In this document: positions 13,451-25,500 of the stretch, one piece after another | How the letters are laid out: the number at the start of each line of letters is the position of its first letter | Position numbering within the stretch: the first letter of the stretch is position 1 | Assembly: GCA_964019165.1 (NCBI GenBank) | Contig: OZ025284.1 | Location: 2,325,521-2,389,520 of the forward strand | Length of the DNA stretch: 64,000 nt | From: Mastigias papua | Lineage: Eukaryota; Cnidaria; Scyphozoa; Rhizostomeae; Mastigiidae | Direction: 5' to 3' | Made by a program: the position numbers and the translations under genes | The notes under the pieces: model-generated | What the model was told of the DNA's origin: nothing | Database searches by the model: none | What the model saw: the letters and a program-made list of their open reading frames with translations, nothing else

Positions 13451-13589
13451 CTGGAAGTTAAAACAAAAATTAGGAACAGCTTTGAACCAGCTCATCTAGG
13501 TGATAATGAGGATATATGTCATTAGTTGGACAAGAAAACGGACATTGGCAATGAGGTATTTTCCTACAAAGGAATGTGAATGGAAAAAA

Positions 13590-14080
13590 TAGATAAAGCT
13601 TAGAAAGAAGGAAGTTATGAGAAAGAGGCAAGGGACGCTAAAAGGAGTTGAGATGGTTGAAGGGAGAAGAACAACAGGACAAGAAAATGAGAAGCATAAG
13701 AGGACAAGAAGAGAAGAAAGACAAAAGCATCAAACGAAAAGCAATGAAGAGAGGAGAAGAAAAGCGAAGAGAAAGACACAGGAAGAGAAGAGATCATAGA
13801 TTATTTTACAGTTGATAAGAAGAGAAGAGGAAGGAGCAAAATTAAGAAAGTTGTTTAGAATAGGGAGAAAGAGAATGAGGGTAGATGAAATGAAAATGGA
13901 AAGTTGAAAGAAAGATCAAAAGGAACAAGAAGAGGAAGAAGCAAAGAAAGAATAGGAGAAGGGAGAGATATTAGAGAAAAGAGGAATGGATCAAAGAGAA
14001 TATTAGAGAATAGAATGCAAATAGCAGAAATAAATAACAGGCATAGAGATGAATAAAAATACAGAAGACAAGGAAAATTA
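13590..14080 (+). repeat. Polypurine tract (GA-rich)
   Basis: About 490 bp in which the plus strand is overwhelmingly A and G (AAGAGAAGAGGAAGGAG and similar), in the GPCR intron between the GPS and TM1 exons. Long Lys/Arg/Glu or Ser/Phe/Leu frames here are compositional. Confidence 0.75.
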
Positions 14081-14139
14081 GATCTAAAAACAGATGACTC
14101 TACATTTGGATGAATTGATGAAAAGAAGTGAACGCTTAC

Positions 14140-14377
14140 TTTACTTGATGAGACTTGCATCAAAGATGCAAATGTGGTTAAGTGATAACAATGGCAAGTC
14201 GTGATGTTACTGTCATTGCCTACTTTGTGACATCCATCTTGGGACCATTTGCTCAAACTATATGATAACAACAAATTAAGTAAATATATGTTTGTATGTA
14301 AATTGCCTGCAGAGCTCTTTTGATAGAACGCAACTTGTAGTATAACGATTACCCTTAACAGTTTTGTTTTCATGTAT

Positions 14378-14471
<94 letters not shown>

Positions 14472-14516
14472 CTACATATAAACATATATACATATATACA
14501 TATATATATATATATT

Positions 14517-14596
<80 letters not shown>

Positions 14597-17500
14597 TATA
14601 ATTTATATATGCTCATATATCTATGATGCATAGTCAAGAAGACTATATTCTTGATAATGCTTCCTTACGTTATATTCCAGAATGCACATGTGCTCTCTTC
14701 CTGTTTTTCTTTCTGTAATAAAAAATTCAACAATACAGAAATTACATGCTCCTTTTGCAAATTTTCTTGTTTACTAATGATCCATGAATTTGAATTCAAA
14801 CAAATGAAGTGGCGAGTAGCAGTTGAGAAACATTTAGAACCACAAAAATCTAATTTAGAGATTTCAAAGGTTCTATGCCAAGGCTCATACTTTCAGAAAT
14901 AGGTTTTTCCAGATTACAATCTCTTTTGTAAAAATACTTGATTATTGTGGAAGACTCAATATTTTAAAAGTTTAATTTTAAGCTTGAAATTATTTTGAAA
15001 TCATTCTGAAATCTTTCTGCTATTGAAGCGTGCCTAATTTTTTGCTTTCAAATTATGAAACTATTAAGAAACACTTTCACACTAAAAGACAAACAACAAT
15101 AAAAATCTGTTCCAACTAGGTCTCTAAGTTTCTTATAAAAAATCTATTGATTTTGCTATTTGTTGGCAGTCTGCCTCTTGTTTTCTAATCTTATTTTCTT
15201 AATTCTTTCCATAGTTATCTGGTATATAGTCGATGGAGGTGATATTTTGCACAGGAAATAGAACACGTATCACAAAAGTTTCTTTTGCCTGTATATCCAT
15301 TCTGCTGTTGCATTGACAGTTCATTCTTTGATTTGTCGCGTTTTGCAGCCCATGACATGACATGATCATGAAGTCATTCTGACTATCAAAAAAGGGTTGG
15401 AACATAATGTCAATGACAAGAGAGGTAGCATTAGATATTGTCAAATTGATCTAGAGATTTCTGCACGATGTCTTGCTTGACTTTACAGATTTCTTTCGCT
15501 GAACATATGACATAATTCTAGTATAGGTTTGCAGGTCGCTCCATGTAAACAGCAGCGCTATTAAATAAACAGGTTGTTTGTATTTCTTTTCTTCTTTTGT
15601 AATTTGCTCCTATCGGCTTCCCCAAGCAATGACGAATATGACCTTAGGTTATGTCGTTATTCGGATCGTCACAAAGTTTCCTCAACAAGTGACTACAGAA
15701 TCAACACCGAAATTATCTACATATAACGGACTCAAGTACTTTGGTGGCGTAGCTTCGTTACAAGTCAAATAGAATAAGGGATTTAACATGCTTCTAAGAC
15801 CTCTTGCTTCACCATTCAAAGTAGGTACCCCCTGCGAGAGAAGTGAGTTAAATTATTACACAAAAGGCGCTGTTCAAGCCTGACCTCCTAACTTATAATA
15901 TTCTACCTATTAATCCTTCGTTGATAATTGAATCGGTGGTTTATTTCTGTTCTGAACATATAAAATTCAACAAAAATTCTCCACTATCTATGTTCTTTCA
16001 AATTACTATACTGGGAACAGATCAATAAAAGGGGGAAATTTACGAAGTATACAAAATCTATCTTAATCTGGTATACATCCCTGTTCAGTTTTTCAGCTGG
16101 AGTAATGGTGTAGAACAGACCGCAAAACCGAACTACTAAGACGATCCCTTTGGAATTTCCGTCCAATTCAATCAGCAATTATTGGTCAAAACACCGTACA
16201 CGTGTGGGCTAATTGAAATTGAAATTAGTCTTTAAAGCGTTTTTAACCACTAAATTTTGCAACAATTACTTAATCTTCCTGCACCTGCCATTTCTGCTAA
16301 AATAAAGTAAATCCGGTAGGGCAGTAATGGAAAATCCCTCAGCGGCTTAAATCGATTGGAAAAACTATTAAAGTTGTTTGAGCAAAGGTACCAACATTCA
16401 TTGTGGATGAAGCTACGGTTAGGTCCTGGATATCTTTCTAACATTATTTATAACTTTCAAAATAATTCCATTTTTACACAGACTAAAATTTCTTACTAGA
16501 AGTGATTTCCAACTTCATATTAAGAGTCATCAAAGCTAAAGCAACAAATACAGGCATTACTATATTACTACGAACAATCTGTCGAGGGCCAGGGAAAGCT
16601 TTAGGTAAGAGATAGCGCTCAGAACTTAGAAATCCACTTTCTTGACTGAGATTACAGTGGGCTATAAGGACAGAGTACATCATCGATAAATATGTTGTAC
16701 CTCTTACCTCGCGTTTACTTGTGAACTTTAAAACTAATGGCTCAGTCAAATTCAGCCGGTCATGAACAACAGAAAAGGTTATTACGTCTGACTCCAACTG
16801 CCAAAATGCTGTCCTGCCAAATATAATATGAAATTTCTAAGAACCTAGAGAAGACCATCATTGTGTTATATTTTTTTAATTATTGCAGGTGTAGAACCTG
16901 TGAGAATTAGTTAATGGGTTTATATACATATATAAGCATCAAAAAGCTACAAGGGCTATGAAGTGTTTAGATAGCAAGTAGACACTTAAGAAAAAACTTT
17001 ATCTTATAAAACATTTTGGCATATATATATGCATATTGTCTAGATTGCACTTACGAGTTAGAGAAGTGTGTTGCACTTTGTAACTGATTGGATTTTTCGA
17101 GCTGGCTGTGAGCAATACCAATTGTAGCTGCATATTCTGCTGAGGCATTAGTTACTAGAATTTGATGCAAAAATAATACAAACTCCAAGGATCAAAGCTG
17201 CAAACACTCTTAACACAGCCTTTAGAGACTAATTCAGAAGGAAGAGACTAGAGATGCGCTTTAAGCAACTAGAGAGAATGGGCTCGCACAGGAACAAGTC
17301 CAAATGGGCCCATTCCCAAAAAGGCTACTGTGGGCTGCGATAGTTATGAAGTTAATAACAGCGACTTTCTTGCTAGGGAAGCCTCTAATAATCAAATCAG
17401 CACATAAACAAACAGTGTGCCTCCTAATTCATCCTAATGCCCAATGGTACCTCCTAATTCCTCCTACAATCGCTTAGTGGCTGCTGATTATAATATCACG

Positions 17501-19062
17501 GTCAATGAATGCTATTGAAGCTTACAATAATCTATATGCAAATGATGCCAGGATTTTGCTCAGGGTATACTTGTGAATATTATCCATAACTTAAAAATAA
17601 GCCCAATTTCAAAATCATTGTCACATGAAATGACGATCCACCTTTTAATGGCAGTAGCCATTCGACGAAAATAGACAATTTCTGCTGAATTCATTTTTCA
17701 ACTGGAGTTGTAAAGTATACCTAGAACTGCCCCCTGTACTTGATAAGTAGAATCTAGTAGCAATTTAATTCAAACCTTGTAGAGCACTTGCTGGCAACTC
17801 CAACGATGCTTTGTCCCTAAGCGAGGTGAATTTCTGTCCCGTAAATCTGGTGATGGTGAATTTTCGTATTTGCATCTCTACAAATGAACGGAGAAGCATC
17901 GTTATAACAAAATGCAAATGCTGAAAGCGCAGAAAATATGCCTGTTACCAATGGTAGCTTTCCTCAGCTCTCTGAGCAAGTGGAATGCTCTTAATAGTAA
18001 ATTTGCTGTAAGTTGGCTTTATGCAATTTGTACGTGGACCTTAGAAGAAACCCTAGAGGTTACACTACCTGTAACTATATCCAATGCCCCACAATAGATT
18101 ACCGCTAGCATATCCTTGCTTCATACCCTAGATCCTGTTTCCTAACCCTTTTCATGATGCCCTCCATTTTCGAAATGTAATGAAAGAAATCCCCCTCACA
18201 AATGTATATCGTACGTTTCCTTGGATGGGTACTAACTGACGTATTAGGTGCTAGTTTACAATTTAAGAATAATGCCTTTGTATCATGTATTTTACTAGTT
18301 CATCAGATATAGAGGAAAGCCCAATTGATCGCAAAAAGGGTAGGAACAGTTATGTTATAAATGATCTGTTGTTCAGGGCTTGCCATAGAGATATATCATT
18401 TTGCGATCCATGCTATCAGCACGTTATGCCCTTGTTATAAGTTCAATTGCATCTTAGGGTGGAAGCTCCCAGGTTAAGAACCGTGGTCCTAGCGCATATC
18501 ATTATGATGCATCATTCCCATACAAAAGCCAATACAAGTTTCGTTATAAACAATTGTTTTTAAGAAAGCAGTACTCGACTACTCAAAAAGTTCAGAAAGT
18601 TCAATACTGGATTTTCTAGGCCCAACAGAGTTGACAACTTGCGTGCATTTAAAATCTAATATTAAAGCAAGCTCATCATCTCTTTTGTTCAATTGCTAGA
18701 TGCTTCTTGTATTAATCTGCGTATTCGTATGTTAGTAGCGCCTGTCCGTTTGTGTAGCACTGTACCGTTAAGCAAACCGAAAAAACCTTGCTAATGGAAT
18801 CTTAAGAAAGTGCTAACTAGTACTAGTGCTGACATCATTCAAAAGCTAAAAACGTTGTCAGCTCTGGGTCTCTAAGAAACTCTCCTTTAGAAAAACATGT
18901 ATGTACCAGGTAACGTCACAACAGAAAACACTAAGACTTACTCATGGTGTCAGTAATGACAGTTTCAGTAACATCACTTGAATTGGATTTGAGTAGATCC
19001 ATTGCTGCTTTTAATCCGACATTTTCCAGCTCTACCACAGGGTTCCCACCCGCAGCTGTTTT
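14140..19062 (-). CDS. Adhesion GPCR, GAIN domain and GPS exons (same gene as the 7TM exons)
   Basis: Five exons read leftwards: 18942-19062, 17055-17154, 16708-16813, 14669-14712 and 14140-14257. The phases join without a break (0 in, then 1, 2, 0, 2, 0) and the last joins the TM1 exon in phase. Exon 3 reads SDVITFSVV and [10 protein letters not shown], typical GAIN beta strands. The 44-bp exon at 14669 supplies TCAFW and the next supplies KWSQDGC and [13 protein letters not shown], which together are a complete GPS with Cys-x-Phe-Trp, W, GC, CxC and HLT. Known: autoproteolysis occurs at HL|T in this motif; here HLTT is intact, so cleavage competence is inferred. Exons upstream of 19062 (signal peptide, adhesion domains) were not identified. 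The 2-kb intron 14713-16707 contains an extra open exon-like stretch. Confidence 0.92.
14381..14595. repeat. (TA)n microsatellite
   Basis: Two long pure TA runs (14381-14466 and 14525-14593) with an ATAAACATATATACA-type interruption between them. It lies in the GPCR intron between the short C-A-F-W exon and the GPS exon. Tyr-Ile frames are artefacts. Confidence 0.9.
15198..15450 (-). other. Exon-like open stretch inside GPCR intron (possible cassette exon)
   Basis: On the same strand as the GPCR, an acceptor-like CTCTAG at 15451-15456 is followed by an open frame of about 80 codons in phase 0, the phase needed after the exon ending at 16708. The translation has several N-glycosylation sequons (NLT, NAT, NIT) and four cysteines (MSCHG, NCQCN). 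It ends at TAA near 15200. In-phase GT sites (after TTT or CCT) could act as donors but are weak. No family was recognised. It may be an alternative ectodomain exon, an alternative soluble end, or non-coding. Confidence 0.25.
18543..18905 (+). repeat. Dispersed repeat family 3 copy
   Basis: Starts CGTTATAAACAATTG, then GCAGTACTCGACTACTCAA, GCGCCTGTCCGTTTGTGTA and a late ACATCATTCAAAAGCTAAAA. Lies just left of the first known GPCR exon in its downstream intron. Confidence 0.65.
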
Positions 19063-19552
19063 CTATTGAAAGAGAGAGAGACATTCCTAATCAACTTTAA
19101 TTTTCATGGCTGCAAACGTTTGCTGAACACAAAGCAAGGTATTCGCAATGCGATTTAGGTTCATAGATCATGCAATACTCCTTGCCTAAGGGGATGCCTT
19201 TCACTGCTTATCCAATCAATAATTAATGAGACAAGTTAACTATAAGGACGGCGACATAGAACCATGCTCTTATTATGGTATTACAATTTGTGTAAGCTTT
19301 CCTAATGGGGTTACAAGGATGCACCGTTGCTCTAATGGCGTTAAGGATACACAGTCATTGACCTAATGCTCAAAGCAAAGAAATTAATACTTCTTATACC
19401 AATATTTTAATCTGCCCATTATTTTCTAACGCTTTATTGTGCGCTTCAGGTGAAAAAGGGATTTATTTCTTCGATGATGCTCTAAGTGTAAGTATTAGTA
19501 CTACATTGCAGCTTGTGAAACTGGTGGTTAAAGAATAAAATTAATGAAAGTA

Positions 19553-19640
19553 ATTGATGATGACGATGATCATGATCATGATCATGATGAAGATGATAAT
19601 GATAATGATGATTACGATGATGATCATGATGATGATAAAT
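19553..19640 (+). repeat. (GATGAT/GATCAT) simple repeat
   Basis: Imperfect ATGATCATGATCATGATG run upstream of the first known GPCR exon. Confidence 0.8.
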
Positions 19641-19903
19641 AGAGCAATTAACAGATGCTTGTCATGTCAATGATTTGTGACCTTTCATTATGGCTTTAAA
19701 TCCTAAGTTCTTAAACCGCCAACAATTAGGAATGCTGTCCTTGGTATCGTTTCTACTTATCCACGAAATGCATTTCCTGGCCTGACACGTATTACATGAA
19801 CGAAAATGTAATTATTAAGTAACATGTAAAACGTAAATAAATGAATGTACTGAATTTGTTATATTGAACTATGTTTAAAACCTTAACTTTTGTAGCTTTT
19901 TCA

Positions 19904-20264
<361 letters not shown>

Positions 20265-20303
20265 ATCACCGAGTATATAACTAGACCATAGAGAAATTTA
20301 AAC

Positions 20304-20398
20304 ATATACTGCCTTGTGTTGTAAATTTTTCGACCTATTATCTTCACCAGTCTGATGAAGATAATAAACCGAAAAGTTTACAACACAAGACAGTATAT
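20304..20398. repeat. 95-bp imperfect palindrome (hairpin)
   Basis: The left arm (ATATACTG, CTTGTGTTGTAAA, TTATTATCTTCA from 20304) pairs with the right arm (TGAAGATAATAA, TTTACAACACAAG, CAGTATAT to 20398). Mismatches are mostly C/T and A/G exchanges, leaving G-T pairs; the loop is near 20350. The right arm carries CTGATGA and CGAAAA, reminiscent of a hammerhead core. Confidence 0.8.
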
Positions 20399-20639
20399 TG
20401 CTGCATTTCCCTCTCAATACATACATACCAACATACATACATATATATGTATGTATCTATGTATATAAGTACTAACAAACATATATCCCGAGAGATTACA
20501 GCAAATTTACTGGAATACCATATATGCATATGTATATATATTTATATGAGAATGGAATAATGTCAACCGCAGATTGTTACAGCTAATTTTCAATTTAGAA
20601 TATTTTTATCACGGCAAGTAACTGATAGCCGTGTTTCCA

Positions 20640-20960
20640 TTGAAGTGTACAATGTCAATAGTGCCCTATCTTAACACTGAAGATTTACAATGTTTTCATC
20701 ACTAAATAAGCAGTTAACATTAAGGAGCTATCAAGGAATTTTTAGCACTAAAATGTGGCTAAAAGACGTCCAAAAGGCTGTTAAAACTACGCTTTTTGCT
20801 AGATTCTTTGTACCAAACAACATGTACAATTCTAATGATCGACATTCTCCCTTGGACTACGCCAATGTAAGGTTAAACTCGAAATATGAGCAGCTCTAAT
20901 AAGTGATGAGGTCAAAGATTCTAGATCATTAAGTCCACTGTTGACAACCAATTAGCAATT
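20640..20960 (+). repeat. Dispersed repeat family 5 copy
   Basis: Shares ordered blocks with 36900-37110 and 45805-45910: TTTTTAGCACTAAAATGTGGC, then CTTTTTGCTAG. Non-coding; short frames are not conserved between copies. Confidence 0.45.
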
Positions 20961-21149
20961 AGTCAGCTTTTTCATAGCTAAATGTTAAGCTCTTCTCAGG
21001 TATCGAATTGCTATTATCATAAGACGATATGTGAAAGCATACATTACGATATTCATCCTTATGTGGCCTAAGGGATGGCGATTCATTAAAGAGTTTATCC
21101 ACATCTGAGGAACTTGACTTTGTTCCTGAAAATGAATCGGGAAATGAAT

Positions 21150-21676
21150 ATTAAACTACAAGCTGTAGCGCAGCATTCTTGCTCATGTCAGAAATAAACA
21201 GAAAGACATTGGAACGGCTAGAGAACAGAACTGCCAAGATTATATGTGGAGCATATTGTATCCAAGGAGATTGTATACTTCGCTCATTTGCCAACATGCA
21301 GAACATGCAGTGTGCTGGTTTTATGTCCAGATGCTGGAATACAACTGCTCCTGAGGTATTTCATAAACTTTTCAAGAAAGTTGACCACCGAAAGAATACT
21401 AGAGCCAATGGACGTAGCTTGAACATCTCAATGATAAAAAGGAGATTATTATTCAGTAATGTAAAGATATATAATGCATTACCAATGCATTCAAAGACTG
21501 GGAAATTCTACCTCCGATTCAAACAAGCACTTAAAAATTAATTTTATGGATTGATTTTATCTTTTATACCTTTATTGGGTAAGAGGGTTTCTATTGATAG
21601 AAGCTAATGCATCTTGGCTGATGGAACTACCCTGTATGAATAATGTACTATAATGATAAATAAATGTAAATGTATG
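21150..21676 (+). mobile_element. 5'-truncated LINE retrotransposon, C-terminal end
   Basis: A 120-codon frame (21179-21541, stop TAA) contains LERLENRTAKIICG, then spaced basic and hydrophobic residues ending in FYLRFKQALKN. This is the usual C-terminus of non-LTR reverse-transcriptase ORFs (LxxLQNRAARIIxG). A short 3' UTR ends in a microsatellite-like tail (ATGATAAATAAATGTAAATG) near 21655-21675. The RT core is absent. Clade not assigned. Confidence 0.78.
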
Positions 21677-22109
21677 CTTGCGGGGCTTTTCACGAATTAT
21701 GCTAGATCACCATTGTAATATCTAAATTTCATCTCTTCAGCTTAGGGCCCGCGGAGCACACTTTAGATTGGGGTGGTGGGGAGAGTTGAGAAGTACTGCA
21801 GAGTACCTACACATATGCATTTGTACTGCATAATTTTGCTTGTCAATACTGAGTGAAAAACTGCTTCTTAGAAAATACCGTCGACCTCAAACCCTCCCAC
21901 TCCCCTTTTCCACGGTGACTGGTTCAATTTCAATCGTCTTCAGCAACAGTTTGAAACTCTTAGACAGCATTATTGACGAGCATCAAAGGCTTTCAGGCAA
22001 ACATTTCAGTCTCCTCTAGGCTACCTGCACTTGCAACGTATTGTTCATATACTGACTGCTTTTAAAATACGAGGTGCCCCTGTCTGTTGAATTCCTACCA
22101 GTTCAGTAA

Positions 22110-22293
22110 CGCATACCCGCCAAATGTTTGATAGCTCTGTCAGGTCTATTTTCTCCCAACCTAATTGACCAATCATCACGCATGATTCTAACCACACATG
22201 CTAAGACTAGACTCATTATGCATGATGATTGGTCAATTAGGTTGGGAGAAAATAGACTTTATCGGAGTTCGCGAACATTTGGCGGCTATGCTG
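22110..22293. mobile_element. Fold-back MITE family 1, copy B (perfect 8-bp TSD)
   Basis: A 184-bp element with ends CCGCCAAATGTTTG and AACATTTGGCGG. The inverted arms run inward through CTATTTTCTCCCAACC. It is bracketed by identical TTCAGTAA at 22102-22109 and 22294-22301. No coding capacity; a non-autonomous DNA transposon. It lies about 220 bp below the lectin's last exon. Confidence 0.92.
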
Positions 22294-22511
22294 TTCAGTA
22301 AAGGTTGAAATCTTCAAATTTCCACTGCATACAATTCACCAATAATAAATACACATGCAATTACTAAGCCATAATAAATATGCAATAGTATCATAGGGAG
22401 TTAATACACTGACACAGGAAATCCACACAATATACCAATAGAGTACAAGTCATAGAAACAAGGTAGATTGTATGGAGGGAATCACTCAATGGAGGACCTC
22501 TCTCATAGTAG

Positions 22512-25500
22512 TTAGACAAAGGGCAGGCCTCTGACAGGTTCCCTGAACTCACCTGTCTTGCATGAACAAACTACAGGCTTCTTTGTCCTACATTTCTGAT
22601 CATCCAATGTAGGTATTCTATCTCCATTCACTGTTTTCATAGTACCTGATAAAGACACACAGTTACCGTTCCCACTCGGTTCTCCTGTCCCCCATTTCGT
22701 ATCATTCATCGGTAGTAAGCTACCGTCATTCCATTTGAAGTAGCTCTACAAGAGGGAAATGTGTATGGAAGTAGTACACATTTAAGACATATAAAGTACA
22801 CGTTTTTCAAATAAGGAATCAAACTCAAAGTCTAGCTGTTAATGTTCAATATTTTGGCCCTGTTTTCGACTCATTGTCGTTCTAGGGATTCCTTAACAAT
22901 GTGTAAATCCTAACTGCACAGTAATTGGCCCGATAATAGTTCAAAAGTAAGATAACATTAGAACTGCTAAATGTCAACGATGGGATAGCATGCACATTTT
23001 TTTTATTAGAAACAAGTATATAAGAAACATGAGGCTCAAATCAGGCAAAAATTAAGAAAGAATTAAGAAGCACAGGCAGGCTGAGTTTCACAAGTAAACT
23101 TTAAAAATCTGCTTTTGCGAGAAAATTTTTACAAACAGCATCCGTCTCTCAAATGTTTTTAACTGAAGCCTCAATTTAGCTGTGGAACGATACGTGGTCA
23201 GAATTCTGTATGGTGATTAGTCAATTAGGCTGGGAGAAAATAGAACTGATCTTTAACTGTTTGTGTAGAATTTTGTACGAGGGTACATTGAAAGACACTG
23301 TAAACTGACTGCATTTACCTTGTACAAGTATTTTATAGCCTGATTGAATGAAATAATCTAAATCCAGTATTTCAGTTCAGTTCTACATTGCAGTATTAGC
23401 AAAATGCTTACCGATTCATATTATTCCCCTACCTTGTAGGCAAACAGAAATATTTATCTCTCCTCTCATACCATACGAACGGTCACATGAAAGACACAGG
23501 TCAAACTTTAGCTAGGAAAGTTAGAATCTCACCCCTGATTTGCATGAACCCAACCATGTCTGACTTCCACTGCCCAGCGACACCAATGTGCTGTGGAGAT
23601 ATTTTATTGAAGCGATGTCCTTCACAATTGGTAGATGCATCTTTGAATTGATTGAACGGCAGTGCCAGAAAGCATCGTTCCACGATTTATACACCGACGT
23701 CACAATGAAGCATATCCCAGGGCCTCTGTGTGTCCAGGGATAGTCGATCAGACATTCTTCGCCTTAGAAAAAAAAATATGAAACTATATGTTTTTCTGGA
23801 AAAAGGAACCCAGCTCAACGTCTAGGTTTTAAAGTTCCTTATTTTTTGACATCTTTCCACCACTTTATAATATTAAAAGTTCCTTTTAATAGTCCCTTGC
23901 TTTCAACTGTATATTTATTGCCCTGAAAATAGTACAGAAGGAAGAAAAACATTGCAGGTGTTAAGTATTAAGACAGGACGTACCAGACATCATAAGTATT
24001 GACACCAGGCGCCTTGTCCGTACTGGCTTAAGCAGGGCTCTCGGATTTCTCCCCCCCCCCCACTACTTTAATTTTGCTGTGTGCTACTGTGCACATAGTT
24101 TAACTACATGTACAAGAAGAATTTTACAAGGATGGATTGAACTTGCTTATTAATTCTCGATTGTTTGCAGTGGTAAATATACTCAAAACTGAAACGTTTC
24201 TTGGACGATTTTGTCTTCAAAAATGCATGTTTCCTGATAAAATGGTTCCTAACAGAAAAGACATGCATAGACCAACTAACTGCCTTGCAAAACTGCTACA
24301 TCAATGAACACTTTTACAGATACTTACATACTAGTTAAAGCCGTTTAAGTCCACATTGAGATATCTTGCTTAAACTTCATACAGTTCAGTTCAATTCATT
24401 TAAATTCAGTTCAGCTCATATTTTGGAGGAGCTCCCTCAATAGGTAAACAAACTGAGAGGTGAACACCCCCTTTTAAATGTGGTTTCAACTCTTACTCAA
24501 TCATTTTGCCAATAACTTTAGGAATACTTTCGCTAGAATGAGTTTTAATAGTTCTCGTTAAGTAGACAAGCTTTCAGCACTTGACGGAAACTAAGAGTAG
24601 TTGGCGGTGTTTTTGTGCTACACAATTTCTAATGTACTCTATCTATCATACATCTTCTATGCTGGGCCTAACTTAGCACCGACCATCGGGCAGTTCTCAT
24701 TTGGCACCTGTGTTAGTAATATGAAGGTGATACTGGTAAGGGGGAGGCGAGATTAACCATTACTTTGAAAAAGAACGGAGGAGAGAGAAATAGCCAAAGT
24801 TTTATGGGAGGTAACAAAAGTCGCCAAATTACCAAGAAAAATGAGAGAGTTCGCAAAACTTTTAATGTGAGATTTAGACACTTGTTCCACCTCCTTTGTT
24901 GACATGACATAAATCACATTTTGGGCTTTCAAAGGTCAGTGAACATGGGTTAATATGGCAATTGACGCTTGAAGCGCCTTCCGGAGTTCTAGAGTACATA
25001 GTTATACAATAAAATGTTACTTACAAGTGCTACTTTAGCTCAAATTATAGCTACTAACCTTTGATGAATTCAGGAAGAAGCTGTGAAGGAAGTAAAAAGA
25101 ATTTGTTTTATATACGGATAAAGAATTATTTATGAATAATGGCCTAGAATAGAATCTTCATTTGAGAGCAGTGCAGAATCAACATGTTTTATAAATAACT
25201 AGTGTCTGCAATGAATTGATATAGGGTTTTAAATATGTAAACATGCCATATTTTCATCTAAAAATTTTCGCCACACACACTTCTTGATCTAAATGGACGG
25301 AAATATGTGTACCACAGAGTATTTTCATGCTTCAAATTTGATGCCCTGAGAGATAAGTTGACATGAGTACTCCATCTGAATACAGGATTTTTTATAAGAA
25401 AAAATTTACAGGAAAATGAGGCTCAAATAGCCAAAATCTTAAGAAAATCCTAAGAAAACCACAAGGCTCAAGTTCAAGAAAATGCTAAAAAAATCACAGT

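Noticed and set aside
13617..13799. Lys/Arg/Glu-rich frame on the plus strand
   Set aside because: It is the polypurine tract; no start context, splice sites or domain.
16340..16434. Second phase-0 open stretch in the same GPCR intron
   Set aside because: The acceptor is poor (ATGTTAG), no good donor follows, and no family match was seen; too weak beside the 15198-15450 candidate.
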